Positions 20,328 to 28,800 of a stretch of DNA of 64,000 nucleotides are shown here, piece by piece (within the stretch, counting starts at the first letter, position 1; every line of letters starts with the position of its first letter). A program made the position numbers and the translations under genes. The notes below the pieces were generated by a model, which had not been told where the DNA came from, did no database searches, and saw only the letters and a list, made by a program, of their open reading frames with translations. The DNA is from Caecitellus pseudoparvulus (lineage: Eukaryota > Bigyra: Bicosoecida), in contig CBFFRQ010000067.1 in NCBI GenBank assembly GCA_965644315.1, positions 620,001 to 684,000 of the forward strand, in the 5' to 3' direction.

Positions 20328-21581
20328 TCACCGCCCTCGTGAACCGCCCTCCCGCTCCACTCTGGGCGAAGGTGTGCGTTGTTGCAGACGTGCCAGTGCC
20401 GCAGCTGGCGGGTGTTGAGCGGCCACTTGCAGAACGCGCGACGTGTCAGGCCCAGCCAGGAAACGCACGAGGGGCACCTTGAGGCAGGGAAACGTGCTGG
20501 ACAGCACACCCAGGGCCATCACCCCCGCATCAATGTGCACGTGCACTGGCCCGCCGACGCTCTGCACGGTGCGTGCGATGGCTCGGGCGACGGTGGCGGG
20601 GGACACGCGGCTGGTGAGAAAGTGGCGGTGAATCGTGGCTGGCGTTGCCTGGGACGTCACAAAAGGCGTCTCGACGGCGGGGGGGATGACGTCACACACG
20701 CTGATGTCCAGGGGCGCCCACTCCAGCGCCAGCGTCTCCGTCAGTGCCCGTTGTGCGGCCTTGCTCGCGGCGTACGCCCCGTACTCGGGCAGCGCCCAAG
20801 GGTAGCACGTAGCCGACCCGACAGACAGCAGGCGGGACGCAGGCGTGACTTTCAGCAAGGGCAGGAAGGTGTGGCACAGGCGCACCATGCCGCTGGCGTT
20901 GACTTCCATGGCCAACAAGTGTGCCGCCAACGGCACATCCTCAAACAGGCCTTCGTTCGCGGCACCTGCAGCGGTCACGAGGGCATCCAGGCGGGGCGTG
21001 AGGTGGTCAGAGTCAGACGACTGCAGGCCCAGGCCACGCTGGGCCTGCACGCGCAGTACGTGCGCAGCCAGATCCTGCACAGACGCGTCACTGGTCAGGT
21101 CCACAGTGCAAGTGCTGCTGCGCCCCACCCCCAGCTCATGCTGCAGGTCCGACAGTGCTTCCGCGTTAAGGTCGGCCAGCACGACGAAGAAACCCTCTTG
21201 CACCAGTGCACGCGCGGTGTGGCTGCCTATGCCCCCCGCGGCCCCAACCACCAGTGCGATGGGCTGGCCGTGGGCTCGTTTGGGCGAGGCAGGCCAGCCG
21301 AATGCGAGGCAGCCCGCAAGCAGGAGAGGCAGCAGGGCGCCAAGGATCAACGCATGCACTGCAGCGTCTGACACCTCATGAGCATCAAGCAGTCCCGTGC
21401 CAACCACAGCTGTGGCGACAGCGTCAAGCACCGTGCGGTGCAGTGCTGCCGCGGTCTGCATTTTGCGGAGCGCCTGCGGAAACTGATCCCTTCCGCCACC
21501 ACGCTGCTCCGTGCCTGCAGCGAGTACCTCAACAGAACGTTCTGATGCAAAGGAAAGCACCTTCAGCATCGTCAGGGGCAT
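20328..21581 (-). CDS. Membrane-associated short-chain dehydrogenase/reductase
   Basis: NAD(P)-dependent oxidoreductase of the classical SDR fold, 417 residues, no intron. I take the ATG at 21581; the frame upstream contains only a TTG and overlaps the cyclin H stop region. A hydrophobic segment at about residues 80-102 (HALILGALLPLLLAGCLAF) precedes the Rossmann fold, suggesting an ER or other membrane anchor. Cofactor motif is VVGAAGGIGSHTA, then the acidic residue after beta-2 (VLADLN), which favours NAD. TAAGAAN stands in place of NNAG. Catalytic Ser is in LLSVGSATC and the YxxxK pair in YGAYAASKAAQ. The arrangement recalls 17-beta-HSD and 3-ketosphinganine reductase-like enzymes, but substrate is not deducible. 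It lies 40 bp downstream of cyclin H and converges with SMC3. Confidence 0.88.
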   Translation of the reverse strand: MPLTMLKVLSFASERSVEVLAAGTEQRGGGRDQFPQALRKMQTAAALHRTVLDAVATAVVGTGLLDAHEVSDAAVHALILGALLPLLLAGCLAFGWPASPKRAHGQPIALVVGAAGGIGSHTARALVQEGFFVVLADLNAEALSDLQHELGVGRSSTCTVDLTSDASVQDLAAHVLRVQAQRGLGLQSSDSDHLTPRLDALVTAAGAANEGLFEDVPLAAHLLAMEVNASGMVRLCHTFLPLLKVTPASRLLSVGSATCYPWALPEYGAYAASKAAQRALTETLALEWAPLDISVCDVIPPAVETPFVTSQATPATIHRHFLTSRVSPATVARAIARTVQSVGGPVHVHIDAGVMALGVLSSTFPCLKVPLVRFLAGPDTSRVLQVAAQHPPAAALARLQQRTPSPRVEREGGSRGR

Positions 21582-21621
21582 TGCATTTTTAGCGGCCTGC
21601 GCCTGCCGCGTGTCTGCTGCT

Positions 21622-22953
21622 CTAGGATGCGCCGGCCCCTTCCACCCTGCGTCGCTTGGCACGCGACGCTGGCTCCAAGGGCTCTGGCGCACCGGGTGGT
21701 GACGGCAGGCTGTCCATGTGCTGCACACTACCAAATGGCGCCTCCACGCCCGGGCGCAGCGCCCGCAAGATGCTGTCAGCTTGCTCTGCGAGGTCTGGAC
21801 GGGAAGCCGCAGACACCATCAGCGCAGTGGCCTGGTCCACTGCCGTGGGTGTGGCGGGGCTGACATCGCCCCCTGCGAGGAGGGTCGCGCAGAAGGTGGT
21901 GACAGCCTTTGCCAGGTCCGTGTGCTCCAGGGGGGTGTCCAGGGGGGGGTGCGTCCCGACGTGGCCTCTCGGAGCGGCCTGCAGTGCAGCCAGGGCCACC
22001 TGAGCAGGTGTGAAGAGCAGAGGGCAGTCTGTCGTCTGTGCATGGGACGGAAAGGGGAGGGGGGGTGCTTGTGGCCTGGGTGGTGGTGGGGCTGTTTCAG
22101 GCAGCGCTGCAACGCACAAGGGAGTGCATGACCAGCAACCGTGCTCTCGCGTGCAGCTCACGCCACGCCTGCAAGGGAACCTCCAAGCCAGCAGCCTGGT
22201 CCTGGGCTGTGCCTTCCGGAGCGATGGCGGCACCTGCAGACGCCCTCAGCCGAATGCCCGCTGTGTCTTTGAACTTGGCCATGAGCCCCCGCAGTGGCCT
22301 GTATGGATGGTGCAGCGTCAGGTTGAAGCGCACGCCTTGCATGAACTCCATCTCGTGCTGCACGACAGAGGACTGCTCCATGGAAAGAAACTTGGCAGCT
22401 CTAGCCAGGAAGGGCCTGGTCTCGTTGAAAGGACACGCTTCCGCCTTGATGGCCAGCGCAAGTGCAGCAGGCCTGTGCAAAACGCAGGCGAAACGTCGCC
22501 TTCCTGCAGGAATGCCGGCCTACGCTCGCACGCACACGATGTCGCCAGGGTACACGCGCGCAGGGTGCCGATGGAGGAAGTATCTCTTGAATAGCACGAC
22601 CGCTGATGCCTGCAGCACCTCGTCCATCTGCAGCGCGGCAGTCAAACGAAGGAGCACCTGCTCAAAGTGCCGCAGCACCAGCGCACTCTCCTCCTCCGTC
22701 AATGCATGTCCATCCTGAGGGGCAGATGCACACAGGGTGTGCAAGCAGAACATCACACATGTGTTCGGAATCGTGGAGCTTACCTCCTTTGCCGATTCGA
22801 ATGCCTTGCCTCGAAAAGAGCCTGTGCGCAAAGGGAGATCGAGGTGGCTGGCGCACGCTTGGCGCGAGCGCTTCGCCAAAGCGGCGCCTCACCCAGCTGC
22901 TCTGGCGTGAACTGCCACTGCTTGGCCTGGCTGCTGCCACTGAATGCCGCCAT
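21622..22953 (-). CDS. CCNH: Cyclin H (CDK-activating kinase / TFIIH)
   Basis: Regulatory cyclin that pairs with CDK7 in the CAK module of TFIIH. Five exons: 22953-22893, 22821-22784, 22714-22536, 22472-22118 and 22035-21622 (introns 63-82 bp), 348 residues (human 323). Exon 1 encodes the family N-terminus SSQAKQWQFTPEQL. Exon 3 gives the first cyclin-box helices (LTEEESALVLRHFEQVLLRL; VLFKRYFLHRHP). Exon 4 carries LALAIKAEACPF and the second-fold signature FNLTLHHPYRPLRGLMAKFKD. Exon 5 gives LLFTPAQVALAAL, matching the human YTPSQIALTAI region. The conserved VNPYRP-type block and the continuity of the five exons make the assignment strong. The tail is basic (RAKRRRVEG), as in other cyclin H proteins. 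A CDK7-like partner lies about 15 kb to the right. Confidence 0.9.
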
Positions 22954-23455
22954 GGCGACATGCCGGCCTGTCCCGCTGCAACTATTGGGTTCATTTCTCT
23001 TGTGGTGTGTTTTGTTGCGAACGCGAATCGGAAGACGAAACGGGGAGTGCAGTGCTCGGCGCCTTGGCGAGCACTTGTGCGGCGTGTCAAGAAGGCGTCT
23101 TCACAGTGCTGCATTTGCTGCCCAACACCTGCACTTGCCCACACACCCTTGCCCACAAGGGCAGAGCCCTGGACATGACTGGCCGCCCTCTCCTGCCATA
23201 CGTGGTCTAGCCCGGGGTGCAATGCTGACTTGCGCGGGATCACGCCACGTAGCTCCCACTCTCACATCGCCACAAACCTGCCACACATGCATTTCCGGAC
23301 ACCCTTTTTCCGTGCACTCACAATGCATGCCCCAGCTGCACTGTGCGCGCAAGTCTCAAGTGGCCACTTTGTTCCAGCGGTCATGACCCTTCATGAGCTC
23401 GGCAAACGATGATTCCCTGCACTGTCCCATGCACACCCCACGTGTGTGCTCTTTC

Positions 23456-24781
23456 TCAATCAGAGCGTGGGGCTTTCCCTGCTGGTGGCAAAGCTGCCGT
23501 GCCCGTGTGTGGGCGTGGCCGCTTCCTTGCTCTCCGGGCAGCTCGCAGCAGCAGCATGGCGCGTCGTCCCTGCCGAGTGCTGGTACCAATCCACAAGACA
23601 TTCCTAGCTTCGCGCACAGCGATCGAGTACTTTTGCCTGACACTCAACGTGATGGAACGGCGTCCAGTCAAAGCTACCAGCTCACGCACGATGTCTGTGT
23701 GGCCCCTGGAGCATGCCTCTTCGAAGGCGGCCTCAGGCCCATCCTCATCCGCTGCGTGCACATCCACTTCCCGCGCCCCAGTCAAGGCCAGCAGCTCACG
23801 CACAACGTCTGTGTGGCCATTCTCGCATGCCAGTCGGAAGGCGGCCTCAGGCCCACGCCAATCCGCCGCGTGTACATCCACTTCCCGCGCCCCAGTCAGG
23901 CCCAGCAGCTCACGCACGATGTCTGTGTGGCCATTCTCGCATGCGTCTCGGAAGGCGGCCTCAGTTCTACCCTCATACCCCGCGTGCACATCCACTTCCC
24001 GCGCCCCAGTCAGGGCCAGAAGCACACGGAAGGAGTCTGTGTGGCCATAGCGGCATGCCCGTCGGAAGGCGATATCAGGATCAAGCCTGTTCACAATACG
24101 ATACAGTACCATCCCGCTGGTGAGGCCCAGAAGCTCACGCACGATGTCTGTGTGGCCTTCGAAGCATGATTCTCGGAGCGCGGCCTCAGGTCCAGCGGGA
24201 TCCGCCGCATGCACATCCGCTGCCCGCGCCCCAGTGAGAGCCAGCAGCTCACGCACGATGTCGAGGTGGCCATTCTCGCATGCCCATCGGAAGGCGGCAT
24301 CAGATCCTCTCCAATCTGCCGCATGCACATCCACTGCCCGCGCCCCAGTGAGAGCCAGCAGCTCACGCACGATGTCTGTGTGGCCACCCTCGCATGCCTC
24401 TCGGAAGGCGGCCTCGGGTCCGTCCTCATCCGCCGCGTGCACATCCACTTCCCGCGCCCCAGTGAGGCCCAACAGCTCACGCACGATGTCTGTGTGACCA
24501 TGCTGGCATGCCTCTCGGAAGGCGGCCTCAGGTCCACGATCATCCGCTGCGTGCACATCCACTGCCCGTGCCCCAGAGAGGGCCAGCAGCTCACGCAGCA
24601 ACTCAATGTGTCCTTCCTTGCACGCAACAAGAAACCCTTTCGTTGTGTCAGATCTGGACAAGCACTCCAGCTCTGCGCTAGACCACTGATGAAACATAAG
24701 CAGCAGTGCATCTGGCCGCGAAAGCTCACATGCGTCTAGCCATTCCACCCTCCGTCTCGACCAGCCGTCGGGTTGAGCCAT
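23456..24781 (-). CDS. Ankyrin-repeat protein A
   Basis: Repeat protein of 441 residues, intronless; the first ATG in frame is at 24781. After a short unique N-terminus (MAQPDGWSRRRVEWLDACEL) come about ten ankyrin-type units. Their core is GHTDIVRELLALTGAREVDV plus HAADEDGPEAAFREACEG. The unit is 38 residues (114 bp), five longer than the canonical 33, the extra residues lying in the loop around VDVHAADxxGP. One unit in the middle is diverged (SGMVLYRIVNRLDPDIAFR). The last ~55 residues form a basic tail shared with ankyrin protein B (GRRAMLLLRAARRARKRPRP). Such domains mediate protein binding; partner and location are unknown. The strong nucleotide identity between units suggests ongoing unequal exchange or gene conversion. 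Confidence 0.88.
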   Translation of the reverse strand: MAQPDGWSRRRVEWLDACELSRPDALLLMFHQWSSAELECLSRSDTTKGFLVACKEGHIELLRELLALSGARAVDVHAADDRGPEAAFREACQHGHTDIVRELLGLTGAREVDVHAADEDGPEAAFREACEGGHTDIVRELLALTGARAVDVHAADWRGSDAAFRWACENGHLDIVRELLALTGARAADVHAADPAGPEAALRESCFEGHTDIVRELLGLTSGMVLYRIVNRLDPDIAFRRACRYGHTDSFRVLLALTGAREVDVHAGYEGRTEAAFRDACENGHTDIVRELLGLTGAREVDVHAADWRGPEAAFRLACENGHTDVVRELLALTGAREVDVHAADEDGPEAAFEEACSRGHTDIVRELVALTGRRSITLSVRQKYSIAVREARNVLWIGTSTRQGRRAMLLLRAARRARKRPRPHTGTAALPPAGKAPRSD

Positions 24782-24974
24782 GGCGGGGTGATGTTGCAAT
24801 TGGCGCGAGTGCTTTCGCTGACTGACACCCCTGCACGAACGGCACAATCTGCACAGCACAAGATCACAAGAGTGGTTCAAATCACAAGTTCAATTGCAGT
24901 GAAAAGTGTTGGCGTTGGTTTTGTCAGACTCTGTACAGTGCCTTGTTTGGCTGCGGGGGTGCTCAGAAGACCCA

Positions 24975-24991
24975 CCCCCCCCCCCCCCCCC
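24975..24991. repeat. Poly-C tract
   Basis: Uninterrupted run of 17 C in the upstream flank of ankyrin gene A. The matching place in the duplicated copy (about 41706-41713) has a much shorter run. Likely slippage-prone and possibly of uncertain length in the assembly. Confidence 0.8.
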
Positions 24992-25316
24992 TGGCGAAGC
25001 AATCGAACCCGATCACAGGGATGTTGTCGACGCGTGCTCATTGAGCCTCATTGAAGTAACTTACCTGCTCATCACCTCGGTCAGCCACGCAAAAGTACTT
25101 CTAGACACGATGTTGCTATCACCCAACTGGGTGCTGTGCAGAGGAGCCGGCTTCGCCTGCAATTCGTGTTCCTGCAATCCGCCAGTGTCTCACCTTGCGA
25201 CTGCTGGACCTGCCTTTACCCACCCAAGTGCACCTCCGAAACCCTACAGGGATGCCATGCAGCGGCAAGGGAGCTTTGTGAGCGTGCTGCTCACCTTCGA
25301 CATGAACAGCCTGTTT

Positions 25317-25809
25317 TCACGCCTGCTGGCGGCCGGCACGGCTGCGTGGGAGAACCACCGTCCCGCCGCCGCACAAGGCCACTGGCATGTCGCCAAAGTG
25401 TTCTACTTCCACTTCGCCACCTGCACCTTGCCTTCGTACCACTTCGTTGCCCCCTACCCGCACACTTCCGCAGACAGCCGTGCAACAGACTGCATTCCTC
25501 GTCGAAAGATCCAAGTCGACGATGCAGAGGAAGGCAGTGAACCCCGCCTGGAGCCCCTGCACATCGCTACCACCCGATGACTCATCGGACGACACGCCAC
25601 CGCTGGAGTACTGCTGCCAGTCCAGCTGCAGTGCTCCTGCACCGTCGGCCGCACTGAGCGCGTCAGGTGCAGCCTCGGCGGCCTTGTCAGTCGACTCTCG
25701 CGCAGCGCCCGACCGTGGCACGGCCTGGGGCGACTGCTCCTTGGCCTGTGCCACGACGGGTGGGCTGCGGTGCGTGGTGGAGGAGAACTGGGCGCCAATG
25801 GGGCGATCC
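25317..25809 (-). other. Possible C-terminal exon of the PPIP5K gene, or unresolved open frame
   Basis: Downstream of the PPIP5K stop, the same reading frame is open again with strongly GC-rich third positions. It encodes a Ser/Gly/Ala-rich, acidic stretch (for example DALSAADGAGALQLDWQQYS). A splice from after 25936 (donor GTCAGA, weak) to 25809 (acceptor CTACACAG) would keep the phase and skip the stop at 25896, adding about 164 residues. The weak donor makes this uncertain. Apart from this frame, I see nothing in 25111-25895; a plus-strand frame (24906-25580) lacks convincing coding character. Confidence 0.3.
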
Positions 25810-25895
25810 CTGTGTAGAGCCCTGAGGCGCAGAGCCAAAGCAGTCCTTCCCAGGCACAAATGCCTTGGTCAGGGAGGGACGCCAGCACGCGGGTT

Positions 25896-28800
25896 TCATT
25901 CTCCCGGGGTTCGCTTGGGAATGCGCCCTTCTGACGTCAGCTCCCCGCCTGCGGCACGAGTCGCGCGGCAGCACATGTCTTCGAACTGGGACAGGGACAT
26001 GGCTGGCACCAGCGTCACATGCGGCAGGGCTTCGTTCGGCACAGTGGGTGACGCCTGAGCTTCGGGCTGTGCAGGGGCTTCTATTTGCTCTGGCCTGCCC
26101 AGCTCGACGCATGACGGCGCAGGTGCAGCAATCGCAGGCAGCGGAGTCACCGCCACGGCACCACTCACACTGTCAGCTGCACACGCAGCATTTGGTTCTT
26201 TGGACAAGGAGGCGTCTGCATGGCCAGCGTTGGCTCGGCCATCAAAGGGACACCGAGCCGCCCCGGGCGAGAAGAGGACCTCCACTCGGTGCCGGGCAGG
26301 GTGGGTTTCGTCCACTTCCAAGTTTTCATACACACGCAAGACGATGTGCGTGAGGTAGTCCAGCTCGGGCGTTGCGGAGAGGAACTGCCGCACTTCTGGT
26401 GCAAGGCCAGGCTCACCTGGCACAGCCCAGCACCGCACGACGTTCAGCAACGTGTGCAAGTGTGACTCCGATGTGAAGTACAGTCTCGTGCGAATGGGCG
26501 GGTCAGCGGCGCTGGTCGCTTGCCCGGGCTCTGCCCAAGCCTGGGAGGCTGCAGAGCTGCACCAGCTCTCACCGGTCGTCGCGTGCACGGCTGCTGCGGG
26601 GGACTGGCACGAAATGGGGCGTGGGGGGCTGCTGCGCCGTGGGATGACTATGGCTGGCGAGGCAGCCTCGGGCGAGGCGGAGGCTGGCACCTCGACAGGG
26701 GAGTGCACGAACGGGGTCACGGGCGCAGTGGACACGACCGCCCTTCCATGCAGAGGCATCGTGCCCCCCTGGAAGTCTTCAGAAGCCCCTGCAGTGCCCC
26801 CCTCGCATGACGAGTTCTGCTGCGGCTCTGCGTCACCCCAGAGGGCCACTGAGCCCACGCCCCGCAGGCGCGGACTGATGAGGGGTTTGTGGGCAAGGCT
26901 TTGCAGCGTTTCCGGGGCGCTGTGCCGGCGCTGGCGTGCGTACGGGTGCTGCGTGTGCTGCAGGCGGGAAGGGGAGGGCGTGGCTGCGGCACCTGCCGCC
27001 GCCGTTGCCGTGCTGACGCGCACTGCAGGGGCAGGGGCAGGTAGAGCCAAAGGCGTGCCAATCTCTCGTGCAAGACTGTGGAGCGGGGCAGAGACGTCAC
27101 CGGCACCGTGGGCATGGGGCGTGACTTGTCCCGTTGCGGGAGGGGGGGCGTGTGCAGGGGGGTGTTCGGGCGAGGTGGGCGTGGACGCTTCGTCGACGCC
27201 GTGGGCTGCAGTGCGCACGTCAAAGTACAGCTTCCGCAGGAGGTGAAAGCACACTGCCGCCGCGATGGTCTGCTTGTCCTGCAGAGTGATGCCGTACTCC
27301 TGTGGCACGACCAGGTTCGCCAGCGCGCCAGCAAGGGTGTAGATGGGCAGCAGCGTTTCCCGCCCCAGAAGTTGCCAGTTGTGCAGGGCGTCGTACTTGA
27401 TGCAGTCGTACACGTCGGGGATCTTGGAGATGTCAAATGACCCAGTCCGCGCATTGAACACTTCCTCAGCCAGCTTCCGCCACCGGTGATGCATGAGCCA
27501 CAGCGTTTCGCCGGCGTAGTACTGAGGCTGTGCACGTGGCGCTATGAGCCGACCAATGGTGAAGTCGGCAGCAATGACGGACGCCATGCCAGCCGTGCCT
27601 GCTGACTGTGCTGCTGAGGGGGGGGCGGGGCGTGGCGGCACTTGAGCAGACGGCCGCAGCGTGGAAGGGGGTTTCCGCACACACCGCACCCCCGCGGCGC
27701 CGCCACTTCCTTGCACCTCGTCCAGGGCCTGCTTCAGCCTCTGCGTCAGCTGTTGGATGAGGGAATGCAGGCGTGTCAGCGCTGCGCGTGGGTCATTCCC
27801 TATGCTCTGCAGGGCCCTCAGCTGCGAGGTGGCCCCGTGTGGCGCCACTGCCCGCACAAGGGCTGGGCTGACTGAGGCGCACTCACCTGCCAGAAGTGGG
27901 TGCACGCCAGTGCCCTCGTCTTGCCCGCAGGGGTACTCTCCCTCGTGCAGCAGGGCAGCTCGCAAGCGCTGCTTGTTCGCACCTTGCAGCTTGCGCGCGT
28001 CGCCTTTGGAGTCCAGCATGGTGCCGGTGTTGTCGTACCGCACGAGGGAGGCTAAGATTGGGGTCAAGTCCCCCTCCAGGTCTAGGAAGCCCTTCGTGAA
28101 GCTGGCTGCCGTCATTTGCACGCGCCCTTCGTCTGATGCGTAGATTTTCAGGTCGTGGCGGTGGGACGAGTGCAGGCGAAGCTGTGCCGAGGATTCGTCA
28201 GGGTACAGCACTTGGCGGAAATGCCGGCCCAGCGCCTCCGCCTGCTCCCGCCCACGGTGGGTAAGGACGCCACCCCACTTCACGACCAGCAGTGCTTCCA
28301 CCGGCACCTCTTCCCCGCCGCCCTCTGACGCCGTGAGGCTTGGGTCCCTGCTGGCGCTGATGCTGTCGCAGCGAGGTCGGCACGTGGTCGCAGAAAACGC
28401 CGACGAGCTGCCCTTGCTGGCCACTGCGCCGACCCTGGGGCCCGAGAAATCCCTCGAGTACGCCCGAGATGGCCTGCGTGGCAGCGACACGGCTGACTCT
28501 GGCACTCCGCTGAGCACTCGCAGACGCTGCAGCATTTCCGGCGTGCCAAGCGCCTCGCCCTCCGCCAGCCCCCCCTGTGCGCCCAGCACGCTGGCATTGT
28601 CTGGGCCGACATCCCACGCGCCGCTGGAGCGCCGGGAGGCATCTGTGTCAAAGCGTCCTCGCCCGCCCTCTGGCGTCAGTGGTGCGGCGGGCAGTGACCC
28701 GGGCTCCACCACAGCTGCCGCCGACAGCGCCAGGGGGGAGGACTTGGCCATGCCGGGCTGGCTGGCACAGTCCTCCAAGGCAGAGACGCAGTCAGAGACG

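Larger units (their letters stand above)
23017..25110. repeat. Segmental duplication, copy A (with ankyrin gene A)
   Basis: This stretch is closely similar to 39636-41835 in the same orientation. The similarity includes ~430 bp downstream of the ankyrin gene (for example the block from 23240 matching 39860 almost base for base), the gene itself, and ~300 bp upstream (24890-25085 matching 41640-41800). The two copies are about 16.6 kb apart. No terminal inverted repeats, transposase or reverse transcriptase were seen. Boundaries are by eye and good to a few tens of bases. Confidence 0.85.

Noticed and set aside
23017-25110. Duplicated segment as a transposable element
   Set aside because: No transposase, reverse transcriptase, terminal inverted repeats or target-site duplications were seen; treated as a segmental duplication.
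24906-25580. Plus-strand frame of 224 residues beside ankyrin gene A
   Set aside because: It starts in the duplicated upstream flank, contains the poly-C tract as poly-Pro, and lacks domain character. The matching region of copy B has no equivalent frame.
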